From Streptomyces sp. 3214.6 (lineage in GTDB: Bacteria; Actinomycetota; Actinomycetes; Streptomycetales; Streptomycetaceae), in assembly GCF_900129855.1 (NCBI RefSeq), contig NZ_LT670819.1:3658001-3722000 (forward strand): a stretch of DNA of 64,000 nt, written 5' to 3'. The notes below the pieces were generated by a model. It saw nothing but the letters and a program-made list of their open reading frames with translations. It was not told the DNA's origin and made no database searches. Positions within the stretch are counted from its first letter, which is position 1; each line of letters begins with the position of its first letter. Position numbers and translations under genes: made by a program. Shown piece after piece: positions 8,709 through 17,817 of this stretch.

Positions 8709-9297
8709 GGTCGTGGGCTTCCTGGAGTCCCGCAAGAACATCACGGGCAGCGCGTGCGGGCTGGCCGGCCTGGTGCTGACGTTCACGGGAGTCGCCGGAC
8801 CGTACTGGCCGGTGGTCGTCGTCGGCCTGTACGGCGCGGGCGCGCTGATCGCCCCGCCGGAGCGGCCGCCGCTGCCCGACTTCCCCAGTCCGTCCACCCA
8901 ACTGGAGGAGATCCGCGGCGACTTCGGGCGGCTGCGGGAGTACCTGGACGGCGTGGAGCTGCCCCCGGCCGCCGCCGGACGGCTCATCGAGCTGACCGAG
9001 TTGCTGACCGCGCTGCTCGACCCCGGCTGGGTCGGCGAGGTGCTCGCCCAGGACCCGGAGGGCGTGCACACCCTGTCGCGGGCGGTACGACAGGACATCC
9101 CGGAGGCCGTCGACACCTACGTACGGACGCGGTGGTGGACGCGGCTCGCGCCGGGGCAGGAGTCGCCGGAACGGCACCTGGAGCGCCAGCTCGGTCTCCT
9201 CCACGAGGAGGCGGAGCGGCTGGCGGCGAGCCTGCGCGAGACGGAGGCCCGACGCCAGGAGTCGCACACCCGCTACCTGGAGGAACGCAACCATTGA
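8695..9297 (+). CDS. Membrane protein with coiled-coil tail, last gene of TelA/VWA operon
   Basis: 200 residues from a GTG at 8695 that overlaps the preceding stop by 14 bp. A GTG at 8710 is an alternative start. The N-terminus holds a hydrophobic hairpin of two membrane segments (NITGSACGLAGLVLTFTGVAGPYWPVVVVGLYGAGALIAPP). The rest is cytosolic and helical, ending in a heptad-like region (LERQLGLLHEEAERLAASLRETEARRQE). No enzyme motif is visible. Its place in the operon suggests that it anchors or links the TelA protein to the membrane next to the two SBP proteins. Confidence 0.7.
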   Translation: MATSRVVGFLESRKNITGSACGLAGLVLTFTGVAGPYWPVVVVGLYGAGALIAPPERPPLPDFPSPSTQLEEIRGDFGRLREYLDGVELPPAAAGRLIELTELLTALLDPGWVGEVLAQDPEGVHTLSRAVRQDIPEAVDTYVRTRWWTRLAPGQESPERHLERQLGLLHEEAERLAASLRETEARRQESHTRYLEERNH

Positions 9298-9337
9298 CGT
9301 CCTCGCCTGCGTGAACGCAGACGATTCCGGTCCGCAC

Positions 9338-9380
9338 CTCCCCCAACTCTCGGCTTCGCTCGAGCCGGGGGGACCCCCAT
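9338..9380. repeat. Streptomyces intergenic repeat, CTCGGCTTCGCTCGAG type
   Basis: CTCCCCCAACT followed by CTCGGCTTCGCTCGAGCCGG and then GGGGACCCCCAT. I recall close copies of this palindromic sequence between genes in many Streptomyces genomes. The CGGCT/AGCCG arms and flanking C5/G6 can form a hairpin. It lies 40 bp downstream of the TelA operon and may also act as its terminator. Confidence 0.55.
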
Positions 9381-9474
9381 CGCGGTGCCACCGTGGGTTC
9401 CTGTGTTCGGTAGCTGACGCGGAACAGCGGCAGACCCGCAACGGCAGCAGACGCGGAACGCGGAGAAAGGCGAA

Positions 9475-9529
9475 GGCCTGTCGTCGCGCTCCTCCCGTCG
9501 GGGCGGACGGGAACGCGCGACGACAGGCC
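9475..9529 (-). terminator. Long hairpin after pckG
   Basis: A perfect 15-bp stem: 9475-9489 (GGCCTGTCGTCGCGC) pairs with 9515-9529. A nested stem inside (TCCCGTC/GACGGGA) leaves a small loop. It lies 46 bp past the pckG stop on the minus strand. A pyrimidine-rich stretch follows in that direction. Confidence 0.7.
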
Positions 9530-9575
9530 CCGGACCCCGCACGCCGTTGTGCGGAGCCTCGCCGGTCCGTGGTGC

Positions 9576-11417
9576 TCAGCCCAGACGCTGTACCAGTGCG
9601 TGGTACTCGTCCCACAGTTCCTTGGGCGTGTGCTCGCCGAAGGTGTTGAGGTGGTCGGGGACCAGGGCGGCCTCCTCGCGCCAGACCTCCTTGTCGACCG
9701 TGAGGAGGAACTCCAGGTCGGAGTCGGCCAGTTCGAGGCCGTTCGTGTCGAGGGCGCCCTTGGCCGGCAGCACGCCGATCGGGGTCTCGACGCCCTCGGC
9801 CTTGCCGTCGAGGCGCTCCACGATCCACTTCAGGACGCGGCTGTTCTCGCCGAAGCCGGGCCAGACGAACTCGCCCGCATCGTTCTTGCGGAACCAGTTG
9901 ACGTAGTAGATCTTCGGGAGCTTCGCCTGGTCCTTGTCCTTGGCGACGTCGATCCAGTGGCCCATGTAGTCGCCCATGTTGTAGCCGCAGAACGGCAACA
10001 TGGCGAACGGGTCGCGGCGCAGCTCGCCGACCTTGCCCTCGGCGGCGGCGGTCTTCTCGCTCGCCACGTTGGCGCCGAGGAACACGCCGTGGTTCCAGTC
10101 GAAGGACTCCGTCACCAGCGGGACGGCGGACGCGCGCCGGCCGCCGAAGAGGATCGCCGAGATCGGCACGCCCTTGGGGTTCTCCCACTCGGGGGCGATG
10201 ATCGGGCACTGGGCGGCGGGGGTGGTGAAGCGGGCGTTGGGGTGCGCGGCCGGACGGTATCCGTGTGCCTCGCGGGCCGACTCGGGGGTCCAGTCGTTGC
10301 CCTTCCAGTCCGTGAGGTGGGCGGGAGTCTCCTCCGTCATGCCCTCCCACCAGACGTCGTTGTCGTCGGTGAGGGCGACGTTGGTGAAGACCGAGTTGCC
10401 CCACAGCGTCTTCATCGCGTTGGCGTTGGTGTGCTCACCGGTGCCGGGCGCGACGCCGAAGAAGCCGGCCTCGGGGTTGATGGCGTACAGCCGGCCGTCC
10501 TCGCCGAAGCGCATCCAGGCGATGTCGTCGCCGATCGTCTCGACGGTCCAGCCGGAGACGGTGGGCTCCAGCATGGCGAGGTTGGTCTTGCCGCAGGCGG
10601 ACGGGAAGGCGGCGGCGATGTACTTGGACTCACCGGTGGGCGGGGTGAGCTTGAGGATCAGCATGTGCTCGGCGAGCCAGCCCTCGTCGCGGGCCATCAC
10701 CGACGCGATGCGCAGGGCGTAGCACTTCTTGCCGAGCAGGGCGTTGCCGCCGTAGCCGGAGCCGTAGGACCAGATCTCGCGGCTCTCGGGGAAGTGCGAG
10801 ATGTACTTGGTGGAGTTGCACGGCCACGGGACGTCCGCCTCGCCCTTCGCGAGGGGCGCGCCGAGGGTGTGGACGGCCTTCACGAAGAACCCGTCGGAGC
10901 CGAGCTCGTCCAGCACCGGCTGTCCCATCCGGGTCATGGTGCGCATGGACACGGCGACGTAGGCGGAGTCGGTGATCTCGACGCCGATCGCGGACAGGTC
11001 CGAGCCCAACGGGCCCATGCAGAACGGCACGACGTACATCGTCCGGCCCCGCATCGAGCCGCGGAACAGGCCCTTCTCACCGCTGAAGATGTCCCGCATC
11101 TCGGCGGGGGCCTTCCAGTGGTTGGTGGGGCCGGCGTCCGCCTCCTGCTCGGAGCAGATGAAGGTGCGGTCCTCGACCCGGGCGACGTCGGTGGGGTCGG
11201 AGGCCGCGTAGTACGAGTTGGGGCGCTTGATCGGGTCGAGTTTCCGGAAGGTGCCCTTCTCGACGAGCTCCCCGCACAGGCGCTCGTACTCGGCCTCGGA
11301 TCCGTCACACCAGACCACGTTGTCCGGCTGCGTGAGTTCCGCGATCTCGTTCACCCAGGAGACGAGCTCCTGGTGGTCGGTGGGGATGACGGGGGGAGCC
11401 GCGATGTCGCGCGCCAC
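9576..11417 (-). CDS. pckG: Phosphoenolpyruvate carboxykinase (GTP)
   Basis: 613 residues from the GTG at 11417, which has AGGAGC 8 bp upstream. An in-frame start at 11504 would add 29 unlikely residues. It is the GTP-dependent PEPCK that converts oxaloacetate to PEP for gluconeogenesis, in the cytosol. Key parts seen are [16 protein letters not shown] (oxaloacetate and metal site), the P-loop [13 protein letters not shown] with its reactive Cys, kinase-2 [12 protein letters not shown], and the guanine-binding region [17 protein letters not shown]. The length fits the ~610-aa bacterial GTP class. A strong hairpin terminator follows the gene. Confidence 0.97.
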   Translation of the reverse strand: MARDIAAPPVIPTDHQELVSWVNEIAELTQPDNVVWCDGSEAEYERLCGELVEKGTFRKLDPIKRPNSYYAASDPTDVARVEDRTFICSEQEADAGPTNHWKAPAEMRDIFSGEKGLFRGSMRGRTMYVVPFCMGPLGSDLSAIGVEITDSAYVAVSMRTMTRMGQPVLDELGSDGFFVKAVHTLGAPLAKGEADVPWPCNSTKYISHFPESREIWSYGSGYGGNALLGKKCYALRIASVMARDEGWLAEHMLILKLTPPTGESKYIAAAFPSACGKTNLAMLEPTVSGWTVETIGDDIAWMRFGEDGRLYAINPEAGFFGVAPGTGEHTNANAMKTLWGNSVFTNVALTDDNDVWWEGMTEETPAHLTDWKGNDWTPESAREAHGYRPAAHPNARFTTPAAQCPIIAPEWENPKGVPISAILFGGRRASAVPLVTESFDWNHGVFLGANVASEKTAAAEGKVGELRRDPFAMLPFCGYNMGDYMGHWIDVAKDKDQAKLPKIYYVNWFRKNDAGEFVWPGFGENSRVLKWIVERLDGKAEGVETPIGVLPAKGALDTNGLELADSDLEFLLTVDKEVWREEAALVPDHLNTFGEHTPKELWDEYHALVQRLG

Positions 11418-11733
11418 GATTGCTCCTAAATGAGGGGTTTTTTGGTTGGAGGCCCCGTGGGGGCTGCGACCCGGATGCTTCACGGTGGTGACCCTGGCGC
11501 TCATCCGGTGTCGACCGCACTCATTTGATCATCCGACTGTACCGCCCATCTGTCCAGAGCGCATCACAAGTGAGCGGAGTGAGGATGGCCACGTGTACGG
11601 ACGCCTTTTTGCGTCCATGTGGCGTTCAGGCGGTAGCCCCTTTACCCAACTCCCGTGAGACGATGGCCACTCTTCACCCCACATTCCGTCGGAGTGATCT
11701 GTAACCTACGGTTCCGTAGGTACGATTCGACGT

Positions 11734-12447
11734 ATGACTGCGCCCGTTCCCGACGCGACCACGGATACACCGGCCGCCGACCGCGGTTCCGTCGCACACG
11801 CCCTGTCGGAAGAGATCAAGCCCAAGCTTCGCGGCTGGCTGCATCTCGGCATGTTCCCGGCCGCCCTCATCGCCGGCCTCGTGCTCACCGCCCTCGCCGA
11901 CTCCACCCGCGGCCGCATCGCGTGCGGCATCTACGCACTCACCGCCTGCCTGCTGTTCGGCGTGAGCGCGCTCTACCACCGCGGCAACTGGAACGCGCGC
12001 ATGGACGGCATCCTGCGCAGACTGGACCACGCGAACATCTTCCTGATCATCGCGGGCACCTACACCCCGCTGACGATGCTGCTGCTCCCCGGCGCGAAGG
12101 GGCAGTGGCTGCTGTGGGGCGTCTGGGGCGCCGCGGCGGCGGGCATCCTGTTCCGGGTCTTCTGGGTCGGCGCCCCGCGCTGGCTCTACACCCCCTGCTA
12201 CATCGCGATGGGCTGGGCGGCCGTCTTCTTCCTGCCGGACTTCATGCGCACGGGCGGCATCGCGGTCCTGGTCCTGGTGATCGTCGGCGGGCTCCTCTAC
12301 AGCGCGGGCGGCGTGATCTACGGCATCAAGCGGCCCAACCCCTCACCACGTTGGTTCGGCTTCCACGAGGTCTTCCACTCCCTGACCCTCGCCGCGTTCG
12401 TCGTGCACTACGTCGGCATCTCCCTGGTCGCGTACCAGCACGCGTAA
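11734..12447 (+). CDS. Hemolysin III / TrhA family seven-helix membrane protein
   Basis: 237 residues, integral membrane, with about seven helices after a polar N-terminus. It is a PAQR-superfamily member of the bacterial hemolysin III (TrhA/YqfA) branch. The conserved metal-site residues are present: SALYHRGNW (His and Ser), RLDHANIFLIIAGTYTP and FHEVFHSLTLAAFVVHY (two His). Despite the name, lysis is not the likely role; E. coli TrhA affects membrane energetics and lipid balance. The short upstream region contains no obvious operator. A perfect hairpin terminator follows at 12467. Confidence 0.88.
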   Translation: MTAPVPDATTDTPAADRGSVAHALSEEIKPKLRGWLHLGMFPAALIAGLVLTALADSTRGRIACGIYALTACLLFGVSALYHRGNWNARMDGILRRLDHANIFLIIAGTYTPLTMLLLPGAKGQWLLWGVWGAAAAGILFRVFWVGAPRWLYTPCYIAMGWAAVFFLPDFMRTGGIAVLVLVIVGGLLYSAGGVIYGIKRPNPSPRWFGFHEVFHSLTLAAFVVHYVGISLVAYQHA

Positions 12448-12466
12448 CGACTCTTTTCCGCCTTCC

Positions 12467-12496
12467 AGTGGCCACGGCTTCCGAGCCGTGGCCACT
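12467..12496 (+). terminator. Hairpin after the hemolysin III gene
   Basis: A perfect 13-bp stem with a 4-base TCCG loop: 12467-12479 (AGTGGCCACGGCT) pairs with 12484-12496. It lies 20 bp past the stop codon. Confidence 0.75.
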
Positions 12497-12521
12497 TCCG
12501 TATGCCGGGAGCGTATATCGA

Positions 12522-12550
12522 TTGACAGGGCATAGCTTTTGACAGCTACT
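12522..12550 (+). promoter_or_regulatory. Promoter and candidate TetR operator for the efflux pump
   Basis: A consensus -35 box TTGACA (12522-12527) is followed after 17 bp by GCTACT (12545-12550) as the -10. A second TTGACA at 12539-12544 repeats with 17-bp periodicity. TAGCT-N6-AGCTA (12533-12548) is a perfect palindrome lying over the spacer and -10, the expected place for repression by the TetR protein encoded downstream. Confidence 0.55.
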
Positions 12551-12558
12551 CTCATTTC

Positions 12559-14139
12559 ATGGCTACCGTCATGAACGACACGGACACGTCCGAGGCGGGG
12601 CGCGACCCCCGCCGCTGGTGGGCCCTGGGGGCCCTGGTCGCGAGCATGCTCACGCTCGGCTTCGACACGACGATCCTCAACGTGGCACTCCCCACGATGG
12701 CCCGGGACCTGGGCGCCACCACCGGCGAACAGCAGTGGATGGCCGACTCCTACGTCGTCGTCTTCGCGGCCCTGATGCTCCCGGCCGGCCTCCTCGGCGA
12801 CCGGTTCGGCCGACGCAGGATCCTGATCACCGGACTCGGCGTCTTCCTCGCCGGCTCCGTCGTCGGCACACTCGCCGGCGACGTCAACGCGGTGATCGCC
12901 GCCCGCGCCGTCATGGGCGTCGGCGCCGCCCTGATCACCCCGCTCGCCCTGTCGGTGCTGCCCTCGCTGTTCAGCCCCGAGGAGCGCACCAAGGCCGTCG
13001 GCATCATCTCCTCCGCCTCCGCGCTCGGCCTGCCGCTCGGCCCGATCATCGGCGGCTGGCTGCTCAACCACTTCTGGTGGGGCTCCGTCTTCCTCGTGAA
13101 CGTCCCGATGGCCGCGATCGGCATCGCCGCCTGCGTCTTCCTGCTCCCCGAGACCCGCGACCCCGCCTCCCCCAAGGTCGACGCCGCGTCCACCGCGCTC
13201 ACCGCGACCGGCCTCGGCGCCCTGATCTACGCGATCATCGAGGCGCCCACCCGCGGCTGGGGCGACCCCCTGGTCCTCGGGATGATCGTCGCGGCCCTGG
13301 TCCTGATCACCGCGCTGGTACTGCGCGAACGCCGCGTCGAGCGCCCCATGCTCGACATGACCCTGCTCGCCCACCGCGGCTTCCTCTTCAACACCATCGC
13401 CGCGACCCTGGTGATGTTCGTCCTGTCCGGCCTGCTGTTCGTGCTGCCGCCGTACCTCCAGGCCGTCCTCGGCCACGACTCCCTCGGCACCGGCGTACGG
13501 CTGCTGCCGATGATGGGCGGCCTGCTGGTCGCCTCACGCACCGCCGGGCCCGTCGTCGCCCGGTTCGGGGCACGGGCCTCGGTGAGCGCGGGCCTGGTGG
13601 TGCTCGCCTTCGCCGCGCTCCTCGGCAGCCGGACGACAACCGACTCCGGCTACGGCTTCACCGCGCTGTGGCTCTCCCTCACCGGCCTCGGCTTCGGCTT
13701 CGCACTCATCCCGGCCATGAACGGCGCGCTGGGCACCCTCCCCCGCGACCGCGCCGGCAGCGGCTCCGGGCTGCTGATGACGCTGCGCCAGGTCGGCGGC
13801 GCGATCGGCATCGCCCTGCTCGGCAGCCTGCTCTCCGGCGCCTTCCGCGACCGGCTCGACGTCACCGGCCTGCCCGCGCAGCTCGCCGACACGGCCGGCA
13901 ACTCGGTGGTCGCCGCCCATGTGATCGCCGAGAAGGCCAACCTGGCCGACCTCGCCGCCTCCGCCAACGACGCCTACGTCCACGGCATGGACCTGGTCCT
14001 GCTGGTGTGCGGGATCGCCGCCCTCGTCTCCGCCCTGCTGGCGGCCGCCTTCCTGCCGGGCGCCCGGCGCACCACCGAGACCTCCACGACCTCCGCGGCG
14101 CCGGAGATGGCTGCCGATCAGGCCGATGCCCGACAATGA
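12559..14139 (+). CDS. MFS drug efflux transporter, DHA2 (EmrB/QacA) family
   Basis: 526 residues with about 14 membrane helices, the DHA2 layout. Seen are motif A after helix 2 (LLGDRFGRRRILITG), helix-1 motif D1 (TILNVALPTMARDLG) and the helix-5 antiporter-type segment (ALGLPLGPIIGGWLL). It probably exports drugs or toxic metabolites in exchange for protons across the cytoplasmic membrane. The tail after helix 14 is Thr/Ser/Ala-rich. The TetR gene overlaps its 3' end, and a strong promoter with a palindrome lies just upstream, so the pump and regulator form one autoregulated operon. The compound is unknown. Confidence 0.9.
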   Translation: MATVMNDTDTSEAGRDPRRWWALGALVASMLTLGFDTTILNVALPTMARDLGATTGEQQWMADSYVVVFAALMLPAGLLGDRFGRRRILITGLGVFLAGSVVGTLAGDVNAVIAARAVMGVGAALITPLALSVLPSLFSPEERTKAVGIISSASALGLPLGPIIGGWLLNHFWWGSVFLVNVPMAAIGIAACVFLLPETRDPASPKVDAASTALTATGLGALIYAIIEAPTRGWGDPLVLGMIVAALVLITALVLRERRVERPMLDMTLLAHRGFLFNTIAATLVMFVLSGLLFVLPPYLQAVLGHDSLGTGVRLLPMMGGLLVASRTAGPVVARFGARASVSAGLVVLAFAALLGSRTTTDSGYGFTALWLSLTGLGFGFALIPAMNGALGTLPRDRAGSGSGLLMTLRQVGGAIGIALLGSLLSGAFRDRLDVTGLPAQLADTAGNSVVAAHVIAEKANLADLAASANDAYVHGMDLVLLVCGIAALVSALLAAAFLPGARRTTETSTTSAAPEMAADQADARQ

Positions 14140-14773
14140 CCCCATGACGGCCGCACGCATGAGTTCCCCCGCCGACCGCCCTCACCTGGGTCTCCGTGAG
14201 CGCAAGAAGATCAAGACCCGCGAGGCGATCCGCACCGCGACCTACGCACTCATCAGGGAACAGGGGTACGACGCCACGACGATCGACCAGATCGCCGACC
14301 GCGCCGAGGTCTCGCCGTCGACCGTCTTCCGTTACTTCCCGACGAAGGAGGACATCGTCCTCACGGACGAGTGGGACCCGATCCTCGTGGCGGAACTGCG
14401 GGCCCGCCCGGCGGACGAGCCCTGGCCCGAGTCAGTCCGGTACGTGATGATGAGGGCCGCCCGCATGGGCATAACAGATGATCTGGAGGTCGCACGGCTG
14501 CGCACCCGGGTGATGGCCCAGGTCCCCGCGGTGCGCTCGCGGATGATGGAGAGCATGTCCGTCACCGGCCGGATGTTCAGCATCGCGATCGGCGAGCGGA
14601 TCGGCCTCGACCCCGACAGCCTGGAGGTCCGCGTCTACATGATGTCCCTCATGGGCGGACTGATGCAGGCATCCCTGTACTGGGCCGAGAACGACCACCG
14701 GGACGACTTCGAGGTCCTGCTCGACCGCGCTCTGAACGTCCTGGAACACGGCCTGCCCACGCGAAACCCCTGA
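14126..14773 (+). CDS. TetR family transcriptional regulator of the adjacent efflux pump
   Basis: 215 residues. The N-terminal DNA-binding domain is clear: RKKIKTREAIRTATYALIRE, then YDATTIDQIADRAEVSPSTVFRYFPTKEDIV as the helix-turn-helix (about residues 25-75). The helical ligand-binding part resembles the MftR-like C-terminal domain (VARLRTRVMAQVPAVRSRM). The ATG at 14126 overlaps the pump gene by 14 bp; ATG at 14144 is an alternative start. It likely binds the palindrome at 12533-12548 and releases it when a pump substrate binds. This is inferred from position. Confidence 0.88.
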   Translation: MPDNDPMTAARMSSPADRPHLGLRERKKIKTREAIRTATYALIREQGYDATTIDQIADRAEVSPSTVFRYFPTKEDIVLTDEWDPILVAELRARPADEPWPESVRYVMMRAARMGITDDLEVARLRTRVMAQVPAVRSRMMESMSVTGRMFSIAIGERIGLDPDSLEVRVYMMSLMGGLMQASLYWAENDHRDDFEVLLDRALNVLEHGLPTRNP

Positions 14774-14807
14774 GACCGACGCCCCGTCCGCATGCCATCC
14801 TGACCAG

Positions 14808-15533
14808 GTGAACGCACCCGAGATCCGCGTCGAAGTCGCCTCCCGGCTGGCGCTGTTCGTCCCGCCCGCCCGGCGCTCCGGCGCCACCGCGCTCGCCGTC
14901 GACGGCGTCTCCACCCTCGGCCACGTCGTCGAGTCGCTCGGAGTGCCCCTCACGGAGGTCGGCACCCTGCTCGTCGACGGCCGTGCGGTGCCGGTCTCGC
15001 ACATCCCGGCCGACGGCGAGTCGGTCACCGTCCGCCCGGTCGCCCGCCCCCAGCGGGTGCCGGGCGCCCCGCTGCGCTTCCTCCTCGACGTCCACCTCGG
15101 CACCCTCGCCCGCCGGCTGCGCCTGCTCGGCGTGGACACGGCATACGAGTCCACCGACATCGGCGACCCGGCGCTCGCCGCCCGCTCCGCGGCCGAACAG
15201 CGCGTCATGCTCAGCCGCGACCGGGGCCTGCTGCGCCGCCGCGAACTGTGGGCGGGCGCCTACGTCTACAGCACCGACCCCGAAGAGCAGCTCCGCGACA
15301 TCCTCGACCGGTTCGCCCCCGAGCTGCTCCCCTGGACGAGGTGCACCGCCTGCAACGGCATGCTGCGCCAGGCCACCAAGGACGAGGTCGCCGACCAACT
15401 GCAGCACGGCACCCAGAGGTCCTACGACGTGTTCGCCCAGTGCCGCTCCTGCGGGCGCGCCTACTGGAAGGGCGCGCACCACGAGCAGCTGGTCGCCATC
15501 GTGGAACGCGCCCTGGCGGAGTTCGCCGGCTAG
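14808..15533 (+). CDS. Mut7-C RNase domain protein with N-terminal ubiquitin-like domain
   Basis: 241 residues from the GTG at 14808. Residues 1-85 look like the beta-grasp ubiquitin-like domain often attached to this family (VDGRAVPVSHIPADGESVTVRPV). Residues ~90-235 are the Mut7-C domain, a PIN-like fold with acidic residues in RFLLDVHLGTLARRLRLLGVD and MLSRDRGLLRR. A zinc ribbon of two CxxC pairs (CTACNG and CRSCGR) closes the protein. A role in RNA cleavage is predicted for the family. The gene appears monocistronic and converges on the YyaL gene. Confidence 0.85.
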   Translation: MNAPEIRVEVASRLALFVPPARRSGATALAVDGVSTLGHVVESLGVPLTEVGTLLVDGRAVPVSHIPADGESVTVRPVARPQRVPGAPLRFLLDVHLGTLARRLRLLGVDTAYESTDIGDPALAARSAAEQRVMLSRDRGLLRRRELWAGAYVYSTDPEEQLRDILDRFAPELLPWTRCTACNGMLRQATKDEVADQLQHGTQRSYDVFAQCRSCGRAYWKGAHHEQLVAIVERALAEFAG

Positions 15534-15600
15534 GGCCTGTCCGGCCGCGGAGCCCGGGCAGGCCGGAGCTCACAGACAAGCCGGAAAGACCGGACAGGCC
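15534..15600. terminator. Inverted repeat between convergent genes
   Basis: GGCCTGTCCGG at 15534-15544 is the exact complement of 15590-15600, with 45 bp between that include further short GC hairpins. It separates the Mut7-C gene and the convergent yyaL-like gene, so it may stop transcription from both sides. Confidence 0.5.
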
Positions 15601-15606
15601 GGGCTG

Positions 15607-17640
15607 TCAGCCGTTCAGCGCGGTGCGCAGCCGTTCGGGGTCGGTGGTCGGGGCGTCGCAGGTGAAGTTGCGGCAGACGTACGCGGTCGGTTCGCCCTTG
15701 CTCAGCGGGCGGTCGGCGAGCAGCGGGAACTCGTCGCTCCCCGCAGTGCCGAACGCGACGACGGCACCCGGGGCGGTGCCCAGCAGGGCCGTACGGTGCA
15801 GGATCCGGGAGGCCGGATCGTCCGCGCCGGTGCCGACGACGGCGACCTCGCGCGGCCCGTCGAGCAGCGCCTCGGCTGCGGCGAGCCCCCAGCCGATGAA
15901 CCGGGGCACACGCGGCCCGAGCGCCTTCACCACCCCCAACGCCCGTTCCGCGGCGGTGCGGTGGGGCTCCGAGCCGGTGTGGGCCGCGTAACTCAGCAGC
16001 GCGCCGGCCGCGGCCGTCCAGCCGGAGGGCACGGCGTTGTCGGTCGGATCCTGCGGACGCCGGATGAGCTGCTCGGCGTCGGCCGCCGTGTCGTACAGCG
16101 ACCCGGACTCGGGGTCGACGAACCGGATCAGGACGTGGTCGAGCAGGAACCCGGCGAACTCCAGCCAGACGCCCTCGCCGGTGACGGCGCCGAGAGCGAG
16201 GAACCCCTCCGCGACATCGGCGTAGTCCTCCAGGACGCCCGCGTTGGCCCCGGCCTGTCCGTCCTTGCTGGTGCGGAAGAGCCGGGCCTGCTCGTCGAGG
16301 TGCAGCCGGACGAGGAGATCGGCGGCGCCGACCGCGGCCTCGACGAGATCCGGACGGTCGAAGTAGACGCCGGTCTCCGCGAGCGCGGCGACGGCCAGCC
16401 CGTTCCACGCGGCGACGATCTTGTCGTCCCGGCCGGGAGCCGGCCGCTCACCGCGCCGGTCCAGCAGCCGCTCCTTGATGCCGGCGATCTTCTCGGCGTC
16501 GAAGAAGGCGTCCTGCTGCGGGAGTTGGAGAACCGAGGAGCCGTGCTCGAACGTGCCCTCCTCGGTGACGCCGAAGTAGCGGGCGGCGAGCTCGGCGTCG
16601 TCGTCGCCCAGGACCTCCCTGAGCTGCTCGGGCGTCCACACGTAGTAGGCGCCCTCGACGTGCTTCCCGCTGCCGTCGTCGCTGTCGGCGTCCAGCGCGG
16701 AGGCGAACCCGCCCTCGGCGGTGCGCAGTTCCCGCACCATGAAGTCGGCGGTCTCCAGCGCGACCCGACGGGCGAGCTCCGAGCCGGTGGCCCGCCAGAG
16801 ATGGGCGTACACGCGGCAGAGCAGCGCATTGTCGTACAGCATCTTCTCGAAATGCGGCACGACCCAGTCACGGTCGACGGAGTACCGGGCGAACCCGCCG
16901 CCGAGCTGGTCGTAGATCCCGCCCCGGGCCATCCGTTCACATGTGTCCTGGGCCATCTGCAGGGCGCCCTCGGCCCCCGTCCGCGCATGATGGCGCAGCA
17001 GGAACTCGACGACCATCGACGGCGGAAACTTCGGCGCCCCGCCGAACCCGCCGCGCTGCGCGTCGTACTCCCGGGTCAGCCCGAGCAGCGCCTGCGACAG
17101 TTCCTGCTCACCGGGGGACTGGCTGTCCCCGTAGGAGATCTCCCGCCCCGCCAGATCCCGGACGATCTTCCCGGCGACCTCGGCCACCTCGTCCCGCCGG
17201 TCCGTCCAGGCCTGCCGCACACCCTCCAGCACCTGCCGGAAGGAGGGCATGCCGTGCCGTGGGGCGGGCGGGAAGTACGTACCGAAGTAGAACGGCTCGG
17301 CGTCCGGCGTGAGAAACACGGTCATGGGCCACCCACCCTGCCCGGTGGCCGCCTGCACGGCTTCCATGTAGACAGCATCGACATCGGGACGCTCTTCGCG
17401 GTCCACCTTGACGCTGACGAAGTGCGCGTTGAGCTCGTCGGCGGTCTCCCGGTCCTCGAACGACTCGTGCGCCATGACATGACACCAGTGGCAGCTGCTG
17501 TATCCCACACTCAGCAGCACGGGCACGCCCCGCCTGCGCGCCTCCTCGAAGGCCTCCGCCGACCAGGGCCACCAGTCGACCGGGTTGTCGGCGTGCTGGA
17601 GCAGATACGGGGACGTCTCATGAGCCAGTCGGTTCGGCAT
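15607..17640 (-). CDS. Thioredoxin-domain protein, YyaL / SSP411 (DUF255) family
   Basis: 677 residues from the ATG at 17640; an ATG three codons upstream is also possible. The family N-terminus is intact ([20 protein letters not shown]). A thioredoxin-like domain covers about residues 1-165 with SSCHWCHVM, in which the two cysteines sit in a C-H-W-C motif. The rest resembles an (alpha/alpha)6 barrel of the epimerase/glycosidase type ([27 protein letters not shown]). Bacterial members are widespread but the reaction is not established. Expression probably starts in the divergent region shared with the STAND ATPase gene. Confidence 0.88.
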   Translation of the reverse strand: MPNRLAHETSPYLLQHADNPVDWWPWSAEAFEEARRRGVPVLLSVGYSSCHWCHVMAHESFEDRETADELNAHFVSVKVDREERPDVDAVYMEAVQAATGQGGWPMTVFLTPDAEPFYFGTYFPPAPRHGMPSFRQVLEGVRQAWTDRRDEVAEVAGKIVRDLAGREISYGDSQSPGEQELSQALLGLTREYDAQRGGFGGAPKFPPSMVVEFLLRHHARTGAEGALQMAQDTCERMARGGIYDQLGGGFARYSVDRDWVVPHFEKMLYDNALLCRVYAHLWRATGSELARRVALETADFMVRELRTAEGGFASALDADSDDGSGKHVEGAYYVWTPEQLREVLGDDDAELAARYFGVTEEGTFEHGSSVLQLPQQDAFFDAEKIAGIKERLLDRRGERPAPGRDDKIVAAWNGLAVAALAETGVYFDRPDLVEAAVGAADLLVRLHLDEQARLFRTSKDGQAGANAGVLEDYADVAEGFLALGAVTGEGVWLEFAGFLLDHVLIRFVDPESGSLYDTAADAEQLIRRPQDPTDNAVPSGWTAAAGALLSYAAHTGSEPHRTAAERALGVVKALGPRVPRFIGWGLAAAEALLDGPREVAVVGTGADDPASRILHRTALLGTAPGAVVAFGTAGSDEFPLLADRPLSKGEPTAYVCRNFTCDAPTTDPERLRTALNG

Positions 17641-17728
17641 GGGGTCCATCCTGCCGCAGTACCCCACCGGCCGGACGGCAGGCATGCCCCGAACGGCGAC
17701 GTCGACGCCCGCCGTCTCCTCGCGTCCA

Positions 17729-17758
17729 CTCGCGCCCTCTCGCGCCCTCTCGCGCCAC
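17729..17758. repeat. 10-bp tandem repeat in a divergent promoter region
   Basis: The unit CTCGCGCCCT occurs about three times in a row between the divergent yyaL-like and STAND ATPase genes. Copy number may vary between strains. It could tune spacing or bind a regulator; no function is shown. Confidence 0.45.
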
Positions 17759-17817
17759 GGAGCCGCTCGCAGCACACTTGACCAAGCACAGCTGGGACCG
17801 CCGGAGGGGGACGGGAC

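Noticed and set aside
8467..10404. 645-aa minus-strand open frame across the TelA operon end and pckG
   Set aside because: Spans two real genes and a terminator; no recognisable domain.
9549..11429. 626-aa open frame on the plus strand over pckG
   Set aside because: Exactly antisense to a complete PEP carboxykinase; composition is typical of an out-of-frame shadow.
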